A stretch of 64,000 bases of DNA from Pedobacter zeaxanthinifaciens (GTDB lineage Bacteria; Bacteroidota; Bacteroidia; Sphingobacteriales; Sphingobacteriaceae), in the NCBI RefSeq assembly GCF_003313335.1, contig NZ_QMHP01000005.1:292191-356190 (forward strand). Reading direction: 5' to 3'. The notes below the pieces were generated by a model that worked only from the letters and a program-made list of their open reading frames with translations, made no database searches and was not told the DNA's origin. Position numbers and translations under genes: made by a program. Of the stretch, positions 16,630-25,362 are shown in pieces; within the stretch, counting starts at the first letter, position 1; each line of letters starts with the position of its first letter.

Positions 16630-17514
16630 TTATTTATATAAATTAATTTTTAGCCCTAATTCTACATTTCCATAGGTATATTTTTGCAGATTACTGTTAA
16701 TTGGCAGCGAATATGAAGCTTGCAATTGATATTTACTCAAAATATTAAAGCCAACACCGAAAGAAAGGTTGTTGCTGGTGTGATAAAATGCAAGCAAATT
16801 AAATTTGTCTTCCAAAAATTGAGCATTCACTCCAAGATCCAAAACACTTTCGTACCCTTTTAAGCCTCTAAACATCGCCTTTGGCGTTAGCTTAATTGTA
16901 CCATCCGTAACCTGATAGGCTGCGGCCGCATAAAATGTGGTGTAATTGTAACCATCGTTTACATTTTCTGTATAGATTAAACTGCGCAAATTAGGTGCAA
17001 CCACGCTCAAGCTCAATTTATCGGTGGCATAATTAACACCTAAATCACCATCAAAAACATATCCTTGATCATTAAATTGCGAAGGAATCGGATCATCTAA
17101 ATCTCCAATCACATCAGCCATATTAACTTTTAAGGAAGTTACGCCGGCAGACAAACCAAACCGTAAATTTCCATTTGCTGATGTCTTTAAATTATAAGCA
17201 TAAGTAGCCGAAAACCTGTTGACATTTAAAACGCCATCCTTATCAGTATTTACAGTTAAGCCAAACCCACTTTTACCCATGCCGTAATCAAGGGTCAAGG
17301 TATTTGCAACAGTTTGCCCATTACTTCCTGTTAAGTTATTTTTATAGAAAGCGCCTAAATTTAAGCCCTCCTTCTTTCCTGCCATAGCAGGATTGTAAAG
17401 GTATTCGTTAAGGTAGTACATAGAAAGTGGCGGACTAACCTGTGCCACTAATTTTGATGACAGCAAAAAAAGTGCAGTAGTAAGGACGATATAAGTGATG
17501 TTATTTTTTTTCAT
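16630..17514 (-). CDS. PorP/SprF family type IX secretion membrane protein
   Basis: This outer-membrane beta-barrel belongs to the PorP/SprF family. It has a signal peptide ending KLVAQ and the family N-terminal block [25 protein letters not shown], then alternating beta-strands to the C-terminal [11 protein letters not shown]. PorP/SprF proteins are T9SS accessory proteins that anchor or export proteins with type B sorting domains. The gene lies 49 bp after the type B protein gene (17564-20233), a typical substrate-SprF pair. I take the ATG at 17514; the longer frame begins with TTG at 17532 and adds residues that do not belong to a signal peptide. Confidence 0.9.
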   Translation of the reverse strand: MKKNNITYIVLTTALFLLSSKLVAQVSPPLSMYYLNEYLYNPAMAGKKEGLNLGAFYKNNLTGSNGQTVANTLTLDYGMGKSGFGLTVNTDKDGVLNVNRFSATYAYNLKTSANGNLRFGLSAGVTSLKVNMADVIGDLDDPIPSQFNDQGYVFDGDLGVNYATDKLSLSVVAPNLRSLIYTENVNDGYNYTTFYAAAAYQVTDGTIKLTPKAMFRGLKGYESVLDLGVNAQFLEDKFNLLAFYHTSNNLSFGVGFNILSKYQLQASYSLPINSNLQKYTYGNVELGLKINLYK

Positions 17515-17563
17515 TGTTGTTTGGTTAAACAAATTCTTTTTATTGCATTTATTTGCGGCCTAT

Positions 17564-20233
17564 TTATCTCCCTTTAAGGATAGTAATTGTTCCTTTTACC
17601 GGTGGAAGTCCCGCTCCAATATTGATTTCGTAGTAATAAGTACCGGCATTTAAAGTTGCGCCATTAAAGCTTCCATCCCAATCATTTTGGTAATTGGCTT
17701 TTTTGAAAACCGTTTTACCAACTTTATCATACACAATCACCTCATTTTTAGGATACATCACCTGTAAATCGGTAACTATCCAGAAATCATTTTTACCATC
17801 GCCATTTGGCGTTAAAATATTATTCGCCACTATTTGACCGCTATAAAGCCTTAATACAGTGCTGGTTTTAGGACTTGGATTACTAGTTCCCAAGCTGTTG
17901 CTAGCCACTACATAAAACGTATGAGCGCCCGGACTTAACTCATCAGTAAAGTTGTAAACCCATTCTCCCTTATCGTTAGAAAATGCAGTTACACTATGCG
18001 CTTTATCATCAACATAAATGGTAATTACACTTAGTGGCTCAGCTAATCCACTCAATTTAGGTCTGAAGCTGGTTAATATGCCATTGCTCACATTTGCAAT
18101 AATTGGCGCCTGTGGATCCTCCATCAAATTATTTAATGAAACTATAACCCTCAATACCTGCTCACCGCCAACATTGTTAAATACCTTAACCGTTAAAGTA
18201 AACGATCTTACCTTTTCGTAATCAAGCTCGGTACTTTTTGCAACTGTGATATTTCCAGTAGTTGGACTAATAGCAAATGTATCGTTGAAATTACCGCTGA
18301 TGATTGTCCAGTTTGTAATCACCCCCGTAAGCGTAGTTACCGGTTTTGCCACAAAGGAACCATTGGCCAAATTTTCATCTATGGTAACTTGTAGCGGCGG
18401 TACCGGTGCAGCACCACCAAACTCGAAAGCACCCATATCTAAAATCAAGTTGTTGATACGAGCTTGGCCCGCCAAATCTAAATTAACACCTAACGGCAAG
18501 AAAGAACTTTGCCCGGCGTCAATTGCCGGACTGAAATCCTGCAGATATAAAAATTTCGAATTGCTTGGATCTACACTTTCAAATACCGGATCCTGTCCAA
18601 CTAAATTTCCATCAACACCATTTGTCCCGTAAGCTTCGGTCAAAGTAGCTTTCACTACTAAATTTGCGGGAGTAGCAGTGTAAAAATCTACGGTTGGTAA
18701 TTCGCCAGCTAAATTTTTATAAGAGATACTATTATATACCGTTGCCTGGCCACTTGAGGCCACATAGATGGCACCGCCTCTGGAAACGGCCTTGTTGCCA
18801 TAGAAAGTGGCATTATGAATTACTGGAGCGGCATTGGTAGACACGTAAATTCCCGCACCGCCACCAGAATTGGTATTGCTTTCGTTGTTATAGAATAAGT
18901 TATTAATTAATACCGGGCTGGCTAAATTTCCGGTAACGCCAAATAAATAGATGGCTCCGCCGCTAGTAGCTGCTTTGTTGCCAATAAATTTCACGTTTCG
19001 CATTTGCGGACTGTTGGCATTTAGGTACAAGGCACCTGCGGTAGTGCTGGCTTCGTTAGCCGAAAAAGTTACTTCATTTATGGTAGATGTTAATGTGCTG
19101 GTACCTAAATAAACGCCGGCTGCCGAACTTGCCTTATTTGCCGTAAACGTTGAACCTGATAAATTTAACGTACCAGTAGTAAAGTAAATACCAGCTCCGC
19201 TACCTCCGGCAATGTTACTATTAAAAGTACAGTTGGTTACGGTAACAGTGGTACCCAAGGCATTGCTGATTGCTCCTCCATTAGTAAGGGCATTATTGTT
19301 GCTAAAGTTGCACTCGGTAAATGTTGCACTAGCCGATGCAGAGTTCATTAAAACTGCTCCTGCAGTGGTAGACAATGATTTGTTACCATCAAAAATACAT
19401 TTGGTAAAAACCGGCGCTCCAGCAGTGGAAACCGCAATTGCCCCGCCTGAGTTAGCTTCATTTCCTATAAACTCCACTTCATTAAATATTGGAATAGATG
19501 GCGTAGCTGCAGCGCTAAATATGAAAATTGCGCCTCCACTTCCTCCGGTAGCTTTATTATTGATGAACTTTACTTTGGTGTAGGTTGGCGAGCCATAAAA
19601 GATATACGTTGCTCCTGCACTTTGATCGGTAGAAGCGTTAAGGTTATCTCTAATAATTAAATTTTCGTAAGCTGCGCTGCTGTAGTAATTGATAATACCT
19701 GGCGACCTGCTTGGAGGGATGGCGTTACCGTTTACTGTAACAGCATTACCAGTTCCAGTACCACTACTGTAGCCCTTAGTTATGGTAAATCCATCTAATT
19801 TAGCCGTACCTAAATCTCCAGAAGCAATAACTACGTGATAGGCATTATCGGTATCAATGGTTTCATCACCAATGTTTCCGCTTAAAATAGTAACGTTAGT
19901 AGTGAAATTTCTTTGAAAACGAGACGTTTCTGTACCTGCAAAACCACCATAAATTGCCACATCTTTTTTTAACACAAATGCATTATACCTGTCGGTAGCG
20001 GTAATGGTAGCGGTAGCATCCGCTCTCCTATTAGGCTTGTACGTACCTGCGGCTACCCAAATTTCATCTCCTGCAGCGGCCGCATTAATGGTTGCCTGTA
20101 AATCTCCAGAAGCTGATGCCCAGCTTGCGCCGCTTCCCGTAGCTCCTACTTTAACGTACCTAATTGTTTGTGCCTTAACGCTGGTTCCAATTAGCAAAGA
20201 AAAGAAAATGAGCAATACGTAAAGTTTTTTCAT
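17564..20233 (-). CDS. Secreted beta-helix adhesin-like protein with type B T9SS sorting domain
   Basis: The 889-residue product has a signal peptide (ending VKAQ, about residue 22). Residues 23-600 form a beta-helix with many GGAI, GGAG and N-rich turns, closely resembling the 711-residue protein at 13513. Next come a cadherin-like domain (about 610-705, ISGNFNDTFAISPTTGNITV) and an Ig-like Big domain (about 706-800, ANVSNGILTSFRPKLSGLAE). The last 85 residues, from NILTPNGDGKNDFWIV to GTITILKGR, are a type B sorting domain (gliding-motility C-terminal type). The protein should be exported by T9SS with help of the PorP/SprF encoded next. The promoter region lies in the divergent gap toward 20465. 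Confidence 0.9.
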   Translation of the reverse strand: MKKLYVLLIFFSLLIGTSVKAQTIRYVKVGATGSGASWASASGDLQATINAAAAGDEIWVAAGTYKPNRRADATATITATDRYNAFVLKKDVAIYGGFAGTETSRFQRNFTTNVTILSGNIGDETIDTDNAYHVVIASGDLGTAKLDGFTITKGYSSGTGTGNAVTVNGNAIPPSRSPGIINYYSSAAYENLIIRDNLNASTDQSAGATYIFYGSPTYTKVKFINNKATGGSGGAIFIFSAAATPSIPIFNEVEFIGNEANSGGAIAVSTAGAPVFTKCIFDGNKSLSTTAGAVLMNSASASATFTECNFSNNNALTNGGAISNALGTTVTVTNCTFNSNIAGGSGAGIYFTTGTLNLSGSTFTANKASSAAGVYLGTSTLTSTINEVTFSANEASTTAGALYLNANSPQMRNVKFIGNKAATSGGAIYLFGVTGNLASPVLINNLFYNNESNTNSGGGAGIYVSTNAAPVIHNATFYGNKAVSRGGAIYVASSGQATVYNSISYKNLAGELPTVDFYTATPANLVVKATLTEAYGTNGVDGNLVGQDPVFESVDPSNSKFLYLQDFSPAIDAGQSSFLPLGVNLDLAGQARINNLILDMGAFEFGGAAPVPPLQVTIDENLANGSFVAKPVTTLTGVITNWTIISGNFNDTFAISPTTGNITVAKSTELDYEKVRSFTLTVKVFNNVGGEQVLRVIVSLNNLMEDPQAPIIANVSNGILTSFRPKLSGLAEPLSVITIYVDDKAHSVTAFSNDKGEWVYNFTDELSPGAHTFYVVASNSLGTSNPSPKTSTVLRLYSGQIVANNILTPNGDGKNDFWIVTDLQVMYPKNEVIVYDKVGKTVFKKANYQNDWDGSFNGATLNAGTYYYEINIGAGLPPVKGTITILKGR

Positions 20234-20262
20234 ATCGTTTGTTAGTTTATCTTTTTAGGTTA

Positions 20263-20294
20263 TTTTGAGCAAAGCGTTTTTTAGCTCAAAACTA
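20263..20294 (-). promoter_or_regulatory. Candidate promoter box and inverted repeat upstream of the 889-residue gene
   Basis: TAGTTTTG on the minus strand (20294-20287) fits TAnnTTTG. It overlaps a perfect 8-bp inverted repeat TTTTGAGC/GCTCAAAA at 20263-20291 with a 13-nt spacer. The -33 element is unclear. The repeat could be an operator or leader hairpin. Confidence 0.35.
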
Positions 20295-20464
20295 TAGGAT
20301 AGACTGTTACCAATTGAAAGAGGACCACCACAAAGTGATTTTTTTAAAACTTTTAATAACCGACATCGCCAAAAGCAGATTGTTAAAATTATTTCGGTAC
20401 TTATATGGCTTTGCCCCGTCTATATCAAAAGCTACATCTTAAAAAAATTTAAACAAGCATTGAA

Positions 20465-21355
20465 ATGAAATTTATCAAGTTTACTTTAGCCTTAATGTTA
20501 GTTTCCGCTTTTGCTTTTGCGCAAAAATGGGAAGTAGGCAAAACTTACACCGACGACGAAAAATGGACCGAATTTGTAGTTGGCGATTTACCAATAGTGA
20601 TTAGCGTACCGCATGGTGGCGCCATTAACTTACCTGATGTAGGAACTAGAGATTGCAAAGGTGCGGTAACCGTAACGGATACCAGGACCATTGAACTCGT
20701 TAAAGAAATCGAAAAAGCATTTTTAGCAAAATATAAAGCTAGGCCTTACATTATCATCTGTAATTTATCTAGAAAAAATATTGATCAAAACAGAGAAATG
20801 GAAGAAGGAACCTGTGGAAATAAGGCGATGGAAAAACCTTGGAACCAATTCCATAACTACATTGATACCGCTATTGCATTAGCTACTAAAAAATTCGGAA
20901 AAGCAATCTACATCGATTTACATGGACACGGACATACCAAGCAACGTTTTGAGTTAGGCTATACCATATCTGCAGATGAACTGAGAGATTTAGATGCAAA
21001 AAACACTAAAGTAGCAGCTAAATCATCAGTAGCGAATATTTTAGCAAGCGATAAAAGTTTAGATATTGAACAGCTGTTGATAGGTTCAAATGCTTTCGGA
21101 ACTTTAATTGCCAACGAGGGATTTAGCGCCGTTCCATCTAAACAAGATAAGGCACCGTTAGAAGAGGATAAATATTTCAATGGCGGTTATAATACTCGTC
21201 GTTACACTTCCACTCAGTATCCTAATGTATTTGGATGGCAAATAGAAAGTAACTACAAAGGTGTACGCGATGCCGAAGGAAGACCTGCTTTTGCTAAGGC
21301 ATTTGCAGAAGTAATGGGCGATTATTTTAAAACCTACCTGAAAATTAAACTTTAG
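20465..21355 (+). CDS. N-formylglutamate amidohydrolase-like secreted protein
   Basis: The 296-residue product is a second FGase-superfamily member. A cleavable signal peptide ends AFAFAQ (about residue 20). The metal-site motifs are SVPHGG (47-52), DQNREMEE (107-114), DLHGHGH (151-157) and WQIESNYKG in the C-terminal part. The block HGHGHTKxRxExGY is shared with the lipoprotein at 5426, so the two are paralogues with different anchoring (soluble periplasmic against lipoprotein). It stands alone on the plus strand between the beta-helix gene and the rpsJ terminator. Substrate unknown; an amide or peptide next to a carboxylate is likely. Confidence 0.82.
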   Translation: MKFIKFTLALMLVSAFAFAQKWEVGKTYTDDEKWTEFVVGDLPIVISVPHGGAINLPDVGTRDCKGAVTVTDTRTIELVKEIEKAFLAKYKARPYIIICNLSRKNIDQNREMEEGTCGNKAMEKPWNQFHNYIDTAIALATKKFGKAIYIDLHGHGHTKQRFELGYTISADELRDLDAKNTKVAAKSSVANILASDKSLDIEQLLIGSNAFGTLIANEGFSAVPSKQDKAPLEEDKYFNGGYNTRRYTSTQYPNVFGWQIESNYKGVRDAEGRPAFAKAFAEVMGDYFKTYLKIKL

Positions 21356-21376
21356 GAGAAAAGTTTTCTGAAGGAC

Positions 21377-21463
21377 TGAATGAGTGAATGACTGAATGAC
21401 TGAATGACTGAATGATTGAATGATTGAATGAGTAAATGATTGAATGAGTAAATGATGAAATGA
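21377..21463 (+). repeat. 8-bp tandem repeat (TGAATGAC-like)
   Basis: About eleven imperfect copies of an 8-bp word (TGAATGAC, TGAATGAT, TGAATGAG, TAAATGAT) follow the stop codon of the amidohydrolase gene. With a period of 8, its TGA triplets fall in all three plus-strand frames. It ends about 55 bp before the bidirectional terminator. Confidence 0.9.
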
Positions 21464-21518
21464 CAAGGCATTTTCACTTTTGAATTTTAACTTTTGAATT
21501 TCGAATTTCGACTTAAAC

Positions 21519-21552
21519 AAAAAACCCCGAAAACAAGTTTTCGGGGTTTTTT
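21519..21552. terminator. Bidirectional terminator between rpsJ and amidohydrolase gene
   Basis: CCCCGAAAA (21525-21533) pairs with TTTTCGGGG (21538-21546) around a 4-nt loop, flanked by six A and six T. It can stop both the rpsJ transcript (minus) and the amidohydrolase transcript (plus). It closes the rpsL-rpsJ unit where rplC would normally follow. Confidence 0.92.
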
Positions 21553-21570
21553 GTTGCTGTATTAAAATCA

Positions 21571-21876
21571 TTAAACTTTGATTTCTACTTCAACACCACT
21601 AGGCAATTCTAGTTTCATTAAAGCGTCAACAGTTTTTGAGTTTGAGCTATAAATATCTAAAAGACGTTTATAAGCACACAATTGGAACTGCTCACGAGCT
21701 TTTTTGTTTACGTGTGGTGAACGCAATACAGTGAAAACTTTTTTCTCTGTTGGCAACGGAATAGGTCCGCTAACTACTGCGCCTGTAGGCTTTACAGTTT
21801 TTACGATTTTCTCAGCAGATTTGTCTACCAAGTTGTAATCGTAAGATTTTAATTTAATTCTGATTCTTTGGCTCAT
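21571..21876 (-). CDS. rpsJ: 30S ribosomal protein S10
   Basis: The 101-residue protein has the S10 blocks [48 protein letters not shown] and [34 protein letters not shown]10 binds 16S rRNA in the 30S head and also takes part in NusB-linked antitermination. Length is normal. It follows fusA after 140 bp and ends at a terminator, instead of leading into rplC. Confidence 0.98.
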   Translation of the reverse strand: MSQRIRIKLKSYDYNLVDKSAEKIVKTVKPTGAVVSGPIPLPTEKKVFTVLRSPHVNKKAREQFQLCAYKRLLDIYSSNSKTVDALMKLELPSGVEVEIKV

Positions 21877-21950
21877 TTTGTTATTTAATTAAACCGATAG
21901 TTAGAGCTATTTATAACTAAAGGCGGGTTTATTTTAATAGTATTTAGATG

Positions 21951-21999
21951 TTAGTATTTAGATAATGTACAAGCTAAAAGCTGACCCTCTAAATACTAA
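21951..21999. repeat. Inverted repeat between fusA and rpsJ
   Basis: TTAGTATTTAGA (21951-21962) and TCTAAATACTAA (21988-21999) are perfect 12-bp complements with a 25-nt spacer, and a further TAGTATTTAGAT copy lies just before. It lies at the fusA 3' end and could form a long A/T-rich hairpin in the mRNA. Confidence 0.75.
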
Positions 22000-22016
22000 C
22001 TACTAATATCTAATCA

Positions 22017-24131
22017 CTAGTCTTCAGATTTGATTCTACCTTTTGACTTAGCGATGATTTCATCTTGAACACCTCTAGGTGCTGCTTCATAGTGATCAAA
22101 CTCCATTGTTGAAGTTGCACGACCTGAAGTGATTGTACGTAACTGAGTTACATAACCAAACATTTCTGAAAGTGGAACCAATGCTTTGATTACCTGAGCA
22201 CCATTACGAGTATCCATACCTTGAAGTTGACCACGACGACGGTTCAAGTCACCCATTACGTCACCCATGTTTTCTTCAGGAGTTAATACTTCAACCTTCA
22301 TGATAGGCTCCATTAATACTGGAGAACATTTAGGTAATGCAGTACGGAAAGCCATACGAGCAGCAAGTTCGAATGATAAAGCATCAGAGTCAACCGCGTG
22401 GAATGAACCATCAATTAAACGAACTTTGAAATCGTTGATTGGATAGCCTGCTAACACACCGTTAGACATTGCCGAAGCAAAACCTTTCTCTACTGAAGGG
22501 ATGAATTCACGAGGAATAGCACCACCTACAATTTCGTTCACGAACTGCAAACCACCTTTATCGTAATCAGCGTCAATTGGAGAAATTACCACTTGAATAT
22601 CAGCAAATTTACCACGACCACCTGATTGTTTTTTGTAAACCTCTCTGTGTTGAGTTGTACCAGTGATTGCCTCTTTGTAAGCTACTTGAGGAGCACCTTG
22701 GTTAACTTCCACTTTAAACTCACGTTTCAAACGGTCAATCAAGATATCTAAGTGAAGCTCACCCATACCTGAGATTACAGTTTGACCAGTTTCTTGATCA
22801 GTTTCTACTCTAAAGGTTGGATCTTCTTCAGCTAATTTACCTAAAGCAATACCTAATTTATCTACGTCAGCTTGAGTTTTTGGCTCAATTGCTAAACCAA
22901 TTACTGGCTCAGGGAAAGTCATTGACTCTAAAACAATTGGGTGTTTCTCATCGCAAAGGGTATCACCAGTTTTGATATCTTTAAAACCAACTACCGCACC
23001 AATATCACCAGCCTCAATAAAAGGAATAGGATTTTGTTTGTTAGCGTGCATTTGGAAGATACGAGAGATACGCTCTTTGTTTCCTGAACGAGTGTTCAAT
23101 ACGTAAGAACCAGCATCCAATTTACCAGAGTAAGCACGGATAAAGCATAAACGGCCTACAAATGGGTCAGTAGCAATTTTGAAACCTAAAGCCGCAAATG
23201 GCTCATTAACATCTGGTTTACGAGAAATTTCAGCATCAGTACGTGGATCAGTACCTTTAACACCTTCAGAATCTAATGGTGATGGCAATAACTCCATTAC
23301 TAAATCCAACATAGTTTGTACACCTTTGTTTTTGAAAGATGAACCACATACCATTGGAACAATTGAGTTATCTAATACTGCAGCACGTAAAGCGTTTAAG
23401 ATTTCACGCTCAGTTAATGAGTTAGGATCATCAAAGAATTTCTCCATTAATGACTCGTCATAACCAGCAACTGCTTCTAATAATTTTTCACGGTACATTG
23501 CTACCTCTTCTACCATATCATCAGGAATTGGCACTTCAGTAAAGGTCATTCCTTTATCATGCTCGTTCCAAACAATACCACGGTTGTTGATTAAGTCAAC
23601 TACACCTTTAAAAGCATCTTCAGATCCGATTGGCAATTGCAAAGCGACAGCATCAGAACCCAACATGTCTTTAACTTGTTTAACTACTTTCAAAAAGTCA
23701 GCACCTGAACGGTCCATTTTGTTAACGAAACCGATACGAGGCACACCGTAGTTATCTGCTAGTCTCCAGTTAGTTTCCGATTGAGGCTCAACACCATCAA
23801 CTGCCGAAAACAAGAATACTAAACCATCTAGTACACGTAATGAACGGTTTACCTCTACGGTAAAATCCACGTGTCCAGGGGTATCGATAACGTTTACTTG
23901 GTATTTATCACCACGGTAGTTCCAGAAAACGGTAGTAGCAGCCGAAGTGATGGTTATACCACGCTCCGCCTCTTGTACCATCCAGTCCATGGTAGATGCA
24001 CCTTCGTGTACCTCACCAATTTTGTGGTTTACACCAGCGTAATAAAGAATACGCTCAGTAGTAGTTGTTTTACCAGCATCGATGTGGGCAGCGATACCAA
24101 TATTTCTTGTGTATTTTAAATCTCTTGACAT
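22017..24131 (-). CDS. fusA: Elongation factor G
   Basis: This 704-residue translational GTPase drives ribosomal translocation and, with RRF, recycling. Domain G shows [13 protein letters not shown] (P-loop), switch [12 protein letters not shown], switch [14 protein letters not shown] and [10 protein letters not shown]. Domains II-V follow, including [16 protein letters not shown] and the C-terminal [23 protein letters not shown]. Length and motifs are those of canonical EF-G. It lies between rpsG (57-bp gap with a palindromic hairpin) and rpsJ in normal str-operon order. Confidence 0.98.
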   Translation of the reverse strand: MSRDLKYTRNIGIAAHIDAGKTTTTERILYYAGVNHKIGEVHEGASTMDWMVQEAERGITITSAATTVFWNYRGDKYQVNVIDTPGHVDFTVEVNRSLRVLDGLVFLFSAVDGVEPQSETNWRLADNYGVPRIGFVNKMDRSGADFLKVVKQVKDMLGSDAVALQLPIGSEDAFKGVVDLINNRGIVWNEHDKGMTFTEVPIPDDMVEEVAMYREKLLEAVAGYDESLMEKFFDDPNSLTEREILNALRAAVLDNSIVPMVCGSSFKNKGVQTMLDLVMELLPSPLDSEGVKGTDPRTDAEISRKPDVNEPFAALGFKIATDPFVGRLCFIRAYSGKLDAGSYVLNTRSGNKERISRIFQMHANKQNPIPFIEAGDIGAVVGFKDIKTGDTLCDEKHPIVLESMTFPEPVIGLAIEPKTQADVDKLGIALGKLAEEDPTFRVETDQETGQTVISGMGELHLDILIDRLKREFKVEVNQGAPQVAYKEAITGTTQHREVYKKQSGGRGKFADIQVVISPIDADYDKGGLQFVNEIVGGAIPREFIPSVEKGFASAMSNGVLAGYPINDFKVRLIDGSFHAVDSDALSFELAARMAFRTALPKCSPVLMEPIMKVEVLTPEENMGDVMGDLNRRRGQLQGMDTRNGAQVIKALVPLSEMFGYVTQLRTITSGRATSTMEFDHYEAAPRGVQDEIIAKSKGRIKSED

Positions 24132-24140
24132 CTTTTTTTT

Positions 24141-24180
24141 ATTAGCTAATTAGCTAATCCGAGAATTAGCTAATTAGTTA
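24141..24180. repeat. TTAGCTAA palindromic repeat between rpsG and fusA
   Basis: Repeated ATTAGCTAATTAGCTAAT and a second near-copy flank a CCGAG loop, so the rpsG-fusA gap can fold as one long A/T-rich hairpin. A T-run lies between it and fusA on the plus strand only, so it is not a terminator for the operon. Confidence 0.75.
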
Positions 24181-24188
24181 TTTTCTTT

Positions 24189-24656
24189 TTAGAATCTGAA
24201 GTGAGAGAACGCTTTGTTAGCCTCAGCCATTTTATGCGTATCTTCTTTTTTCTTAACTGCTGCACCTTCACCTTTAGCTGCTGCTACCATTTCGCCAGCT
24301 AATTTTTCTTTCATGGTTTTTTCACCACGCTTACGCGAGTAGTTGATTAACCATTTCATACCTAAAGCAGTTTTACGCTCTGGACGTACTTCAGTAGGTA
24401 CCTGAAAGTTTGCACCACCCACACGACGAGATTTAACCTCTACAGCTGGGCTAATATTTGCTAATGCACGTTTGAAGATTTCTAATCCGTTTTCGCCTGA
24501 TTTTTTCTCTGCCAATTCAACAGCATCATAAAAAATTGCGTAAGCGATAGATTTTTTACCATCAAACATCATGTTGTTTACAAATCTTGTAACCTGAACA
24601 TCGTTGAATTTAGGATCAGGAAGAATAATTCTCTTCTTTGGTTTTGCTTTTCTCAT
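24189..24656 (-). CDS. rpsG: 30S ribosomal protein S7
   Basis: The 155-residue product begins [17 protein letters not shown] and contains [20 protein letters not shown], the R-rich [15 protein letters not shown] and [16 protein letters not shown], and ends in [14 protein letters not shown]. All are S7 features. S7 nucleates 30S head assembly. An AGGAGG Shine-Dalgarno sequence (24671-24666) sits 9 nt before the ATG, rare in this phylum. It is preceded by rpsL (18-bp gap). Confidence 0.98.
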   Translation of the reverse strand: MRKAKPKKRIILPDPKFNDVQVTRFVNNMMFDGKKSIAYAIFYDAVELAEKKSGENGLEIFKRALANISPAVEVKSRRVGGANFQVPTEVRPERKTALGMKWLINYSRKRGEKTMKEKLAGEMVAAAKGEGAAVKKKEDTHKMAEANKAFSHFRF

Positions 24657-24665
24657 TTCTAATGT

Positions 24666-24671
24666 CCTCCT
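24666..24671 (-). promoter_or_regulatory. Strong Shine-Dalgarno of rpsG
   Basis: A full AGGAGG on the minus strand lies 9 nt before the rpsG ATG. Bacteroidota genes mostly lack such sites, and I noticed none before the other genes examined in this window. Confidence 0.8.
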
Positions 24672-24674
24672 AAA

Positions 24675-25088
24675 TTATTTCTTTTTACCTTTTGCTGGTG
24701 CTGCAGCTGCCTGTCCTGGTTTAGGGCGCTTAGTACCATATTTACTACGACGTTGGTTACGACCAGCTACACCTGATGTATCTAATGCACCACGGATGAT
24801 GTGGTAACGTACACCTGGTAAATCTTTAACACGACCACCACGGATTAACACGATTGAGTGCTCTTGTAAGTTGTGACCTTCACCTGGAATGTAGGCATTC
24901 ACCTCTTTTCCATTGGTTAAACGTACACGGGCAACTTTACGCATTGCAGAGTTTGGTTTCTTAGGGGTAGTGGTATATACACGTGTACATACGCCTCTTC
25001 GCTGTGGACAGCTGTCCAACGCTGGAGATTTACTCTTAAACTCCAGTGCTACTCTACCTTTTCTAACTAATTGTTGAATGGTTGGCAT
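24675..25088 (-). CDS. rpsL: 30S ribosomal protein S12
   Basis: The 137-residue protein has [35 protein letters not shown] and [21 protein letters not shown]. The lysines in TPKKPNS and in RVKDLPG, classic streptomycin-resistance sites, are the wild-type residues. The C-terminus is an Ala/Lys tail ([13 protein letters not shown]). S12 sits at the decoding centre. It is the first gene of the str cluster, with a promoter at 25166-25197. Confidence 0.98.
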   Translation of the reverse strand: MPTIQQLVRKGRVALEFKSKSPALDSCPQRRGVCTRVYTTTPKKPNSAMRKVARVRLTNGKEVNAYIPGEGHNLQEHSIVLIRGGRVKDLPGVRYHIIRGALDTSGVAGRNQRRSKYGTKRPKPGQAAAAPAKGKKK

Positions 25089-25165
25089 TTCTTGCTTTTT
25101 GTTTCTATTATTTATTTAATTTCCTTGACGTTAGCAGTTTACAACTAGCCTACATTAAGGGACTG

Positions 25166-25197
25166 CAAAAGTAGAACAATTTCTTTTAACTATCAAG
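25166..25197 (-). promoter_or_regulatory. Promoter of rpsL-rpsG-fusA-rpsJ
   Basis: CTTG (25197-25194) and TACTTTTG (25173-25166) are separated by 20 bp, fitting the Bacteroidota promoter pattern. CAGTCCC follows the -7 box, as CCGTCCC does at rplC. A perfect palindrome GTGAAAAATTTCAC at 25205-25218 lies just upstream and might be an activator or operator site. The leader is about 75 nt. Confidence 0.7.
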
Positions 25198-25362
25198 AGG
25201 TTACGTGAAAAATTTCACAAGTTAAAAATGGCTTAACCTAAAACGTGTTTTTATTTAAAATCCCCATATCAATTGCTGGCACCTTTACTAATGAAAAATA
25301 CAAAGGCGAAATATGATTTTTGACTCTTTCAGCTGGATTGAGTTAGCTTAACGTTTTACTAT

